Shown here: piece by piece, positions 61,273 through 64,000 of the stretch
How positions within the stretch are numbered: the first letter of the stretch is position 1
How the letters are laid out: each line of letters starts with the position of its first letter
Assembly (NCBI GenBank): GCA_965279165.1
Contig: OZ257140.1
Location: 2,976,001-3,040,000 of the forward strand
DNA: 64,000 bases
Direction: 5' to 3'
Source of the DNA: JBAYIE01 sp965279165
Lineage (GTDB): Bacteria; Bacteroidota; Bacteroidia; UKL13-3
The notes under the pieces: model-generated
What the model saw: the letters and a program-made list of their open reading frames with translations, nothing else
Database searches by the model: none
Told to the model about the DNA's origin: nothing
Position numbers and translations under genes: made by a program

Positions 61273-64000
61273 TTATTTATTGATGGTAATCTTGGTGGTA
61301 AATGTTTTTGCACTTCCTTCTATTCTCATCAGATACATTCCTTCATTTTCGTTGCTCAGATCGATTTGGAAGGTACCCGAATTGCGCTCATTGCGGATGT
61401 CTTTAACAAGTGCTCCTGCAATATTGTATATTTTGATATTGCGAATTTCACCTTGTGCAAGTTCTATATTAATTATGCCTTTGCTTGGGTTAGGATATAC
61501 ATGTACAGGATTGGTAGCTGCTTGTATTTGTGCAATGCCTGTAGCAGGAAGCAATTGTAGGAATCTTTGTTTTTGTTGTGCTTTATTTCCGGAACCATCC
61601 GTAGCATCGTATTTGATTGCATAAGTACCTGCTTGTTCCAACGGAATTGTTGCAGAATTATCACTGATAATTGGTTTTGGATCAAAGTTATCGGTAACCT
61701 TAATCGAGCCCGGATTGGCATCAATTAACTGTAAAATCTGTTCTTTGGTTTTTGTTCCCATTACCACTACAACCGGATTTTCTCCTAATACTGTGATAAT
61801 TGGGGCATCCAAATCCCTTACTTTAATTAAACGGTTAACTGTTTCTGTGTTGCCAAATTCATCGGTTGCAGCATAAGTTCTGTAATAGTTACCAATTTGA
61901 TTGACGTTTAACTCGTCCTTGCTGATTTCTACCTGCAAGGAATTGTTAAAGTAATCTTTTGCAACGGCTTTAGGGTCGTTGTAGGATGTAAATACTTTAA
62001 CAGTAACTTCTGATGCACCTACCAATGAAATGATTGGTTTGAAAGTATTGGTAACTTTAACATAAAGGGTATAGGTAGCCGAAACATTTCCGGAACCATC
62101 GGTAGCTACATAGGAGAGAGGGTAAATACCTTGTTTTTCGATATCAATTGGGTTGCTGTTGGCTGTACGAACCGGAACGATATTGGTCCAATAGTTATCA
62201 TCCACACGGAGGTACACTTGTTCGTCGAAAGGTGTTTTAATCTGATGAACCACTAAATTGGTATCGTTGATGGTACGGGTATGGATACTAGGTTTTTCGG
62301 TATCTCTCACGATAATTACACGTTGTTTGGTAGCAATAAAACCAAAAGCATCTGCAACCGTATAGGTATAATTATACACCCCAACATTTGCAGTATCCAG
62401 GTTTTTGGTGGTTAACATATTAGAGGTAATATCTGAACCATTATTGTCTTTAGCAGTTGCACCGGCATCGGTATACGAATCTTTTCTTACTTCCAGAATT
62501 ACGGTATCACTGCCATTTAGGGTGATTTTTGGTCCGGTTTGGTTTAACTCAACTTGAACCGTACGGATAACGGTATCCGAAATATTTCCATAATAATCCG
62601 ACACCACATATTTTACGGTATAATAACCAACATGGTTAACATCTACATCGCTAATTCGAGTTAATCGACCGGAAATATCTCCTTCGATATTATCCATTGC
62701 CGTAGCACCGGAATCAATATAAGTGAGGTTAATTTCTGTTTTGGTAACCGAAGAACCTTTTAGGGTAATTACCGGTTTGGTATTGTCTTTACCGATAGTT
62801 ACGCCATGTTCTTCGTACACACCAAGAGTAGCCGAATATGGCGTGATAGTGGAGAATGCTGCACTGGCACCTACAAGCATACGGGAAACCCCGATGGAAG
62901 CATTAGCAGGAACAGAGAACTCCTTGGAGTACTTAACATTTAATTTGCGGTCTTCGCTTATAATGGTTTCGCCAGCATCCAAGTAATTGGCATTGCGGTT
63001 AAAATCTAGCCAAACACGCAAGTTCATCGAATCCTGAGGACTATCACCGCGGTATACATCCACGGTATATTTACCACCTCTGTAAACGGTTGTTTTACTC
63101 AAGTTGTACATAGGTTGGTAAGCACTTCCATCTGTAGGTTTTAGAGAAGTAGTGGTGTCAATTCTTCCAATGTTTCCTATCAAAGTAACGCGAACAATAC
63201 CAAAGTCTTCTACAGAGCTGGTTGGGGTAAACTGGCTACCGGGACTAGGGTAGGAGATAGTAGTGATATAATTGGTTTTCTTTTTGGTACTGTTTCCAAA
63301 AGCATTGGTAGCAGTTAAGGTAACGCTGTAGTTGGTATTGGTATGCAAGAACACAATTGGGTTTTGGCTGGTCGAATCCGTTCCGCCTAAATACGACAGA
63401 TTGTTAGGCTCAAAGCGCCATTTCCATTGGTTTGCACCATTGAAACTCATGTCGTATAACGCAAAAGTATCGGTAGTTAAACCTGTTGTTTTATTAACAG
63501 TAAAATCGGCAAAAGGTGCAAGGTTAGTAGGTAATACCAGGAAAGTTTTGCAAACCGTATCGCTGCTTACACAGTTGTATGATTTTAAACAAACGGTTTT
63601 GTTGGTGGCTACCGAAACATTATAAACCATGGATGGATTAACACTGGTTGAATCAATACCTAAACTAGGTTTATCTTTTCCAAATACGCCATCATCGTTG
63701 GTATCCCAAGCATAATTTACATATTTACCGGAGCTTTGGTTTTGGAATATCACTTTATAACCTGAATAAATGGTATCAGGAGATGTAAAGGCAGCAACAG
63801 GAGCAGGGTATGTAGCAGCTGTTGAAGACCAACGGATTAAAAATCCTGAATCTTTAACGATGGTTGTAGGTGTATTTGGTGCTGCCGGAACATAGGTGAT
63901 ATATACGTTTTGTCCTACAAATTTCAATGTTTTTAAAGAGTCTTTGTAAGCAGTAATATCGTTACCACCCCAGCGGCGAAGCACACCGGCACCCGGTAAA
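61273..64000 (-). CDS. Second tandem paralogue of the large T9SS cargo protein, 5' end beyond window
   Basis: At least 908 aa of an open frame that runs off the window edge. The visible part begins within LPGAGVLRRWGGND, which matches residues about 462-475 of the gene before it, and continues with the same PKD, GEVED, five Ig-like repeats and A-type sorting domain (YPNPSKGIINIEL). DNA alignment to the first copy is gap-free with a constant offset of 4327 bp. Identity varies abruptly: about 99% in some blocks and 82-87% in others. The N-terminal binding domain lies outside the window, so whether the two differ in ligand cannot be judged. Confidence 0.88.
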   Translation of the reverse strand, partial: LPGAGVLRRWGGNDITAYKDSLKTLKFVGQNVYITYVPAAPNTPTTIVKDSGFLIRWSSTAATYPAPVAAFTSPDTIYSGYKVIFQNQSSGKYVNYAWDTNDDGVFGKDKPSLGIDSTSVNPSMVYNVSVATNKTVCLKSYNCVSSDTVCKTFLVLPTNLAPFADFTVNKTTGLTTDTFALYDMSFNGANQWKWRFEPNNLSYLGGTDSTSQNPIVFLHTNTNYSVTLTATNAFGNSTKKKTNYITTISYPSPGSQFTPTSSVEDFGIVRVTLIGNIGRIDTTTSLKPTDGSAYQPMYNLSKTTVYRGGKYTVDVYRGDSPQDSMNLRVWLDFNRNANYLDAGETIISEDRKLNVKYSKEFSVPANASIGVSRMLVGASAAFSTITPYSATLGVYEEHGVTIGKDNTKPVITLKGSSVTKTEINLTYIDSGATAMDNIEGDISGRLTRISDVDVNHVGYYTVKYVVSDYYGNISDTVIRTVQVELNQTGPKITLNGSDTVILEVRKDSYTDAGATAKDNNGSDITSNMLTTKNLDTANVGVYNYTYTVADAFGFIATKQRVIIVRDTEKPSIHTRTINDTNLVVHQIKTPFDEQVYLRVDDNYWTNIVPVRTANSNPIDIEKQGIYPLSYVATDGSGNVSATYTLYVKVTNTFKPIISLVGASEVTVKVFTSYNDPKAVAKDYFNNSLQVEISKDELNVNQIGNYYRTYAATDEFGNTETVNRLIKVRDLDAPIITVLGENPVVVVMGTKTKEQILQLIDANPGSIKVTDNFDPKPIISDNSATIPLEQAGTYAIKYDATDGSGNKAQQKQRFLQLLPATGIAQIQAATNPVHVYPNPSKGIINIELAQGEIRNIKIYNIAGALVKDIRNERNSGTFQIDLSNENEGMYLMRIEGSAKTFTTKITINK

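Overview
The window comes from a Bacteroidota genome. The signs are three type IX secretion (T9SS) cargo proteins or more with A- or B-type C-terminal sorting domains, the T9SS plug protein (DUF5103), the gliding protein GldC, a GLPGLI protein beside an outer-membrane beta-barrel, the rpmB-rpmG-DUF4295 operon, a bacillithiol gene (bshC), and promoters of the Bacteroidota type (TTTG, about 19 nt, TAnnTTTG). Cytophaga/Chitinophaga/Sphingobacterium-type relatives fit best, but I cannot place it to genus. No rRNA, phage module or CRISPR array is visible.

Layout. 1-5.6 kb (minus strand): the start of an exported protein, a SulP transporter fused to carbonic anhydrase, the T9SS plug protein and an ABC-F ATPase. 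6.0-10.8 kb: a 1606-aa B-type T9SS surface protein. 11.1-13.5 kb (minus): gldC, a MerR-like regulator, a four-helix-bundle gene between repeat arrays, and an M23 endopeptidase. 13.6-28.9 kb: alaS, a patatin/beta-barrel protein, a fatty acid desaturase, a TonB-type barrel with GLPGLI partner, ruvB, rarA, an RlpA-like protein, a pabB-like gene and an rRNA m5C methyltransferase. 29.7-34.7 kb: an S24/LexA-like repressor divergent from a dinB-dnaE pair, an apparent damage-inducible mutagenesis cassette with two matching operators. 34.7-35.5 kb: a RAYT transposase between inverted copies of a palindrome. 35.7-46.6 kb: rpmB-rpmG-DUF4295, ftsY, rimO, bshC, an RNA methyltransferase, a SPOR protein, an interrupted TylF-like methyltransferase and mutS. 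46.7-47.5 kb: tRNA-Gly and tRNA-Leu, followed by a 260-bp tandem repeat carrying broken tRNA-Leu copies. 47.8-52.9 kb: a small lipoprotein, fRMsr, an MFS transporter, arginine decarboxylase, a 45-aa basic protein and aroE. 53-64 kb: surface proteins, ending in two near-identical tandem paralogues, the second cut by the window edge.

The coding regions are mostly ordinary housekeeping genes. The unusual signal lies between them. (1) Arrays with a strict 7-bp period, or 14-bp (2 x 7), occur at five places; one pair fills the ruvB-rarA gap from stop codon to stop codon and contains a G-quadruplex-capable GGG-every-7 run. (2) A family of hairpins with stems close to CCnTGAAGTAnTGCG occurs at five or more intergenic places, in the same window as a RAYT transposase. 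(3) An 18-bp palindrome sits at the same point of the D-arm in three broken tRNA-Leu copies. (4) The two terminal surface-protein genes show abrupt changes in divergence, as expected from gene conversion.
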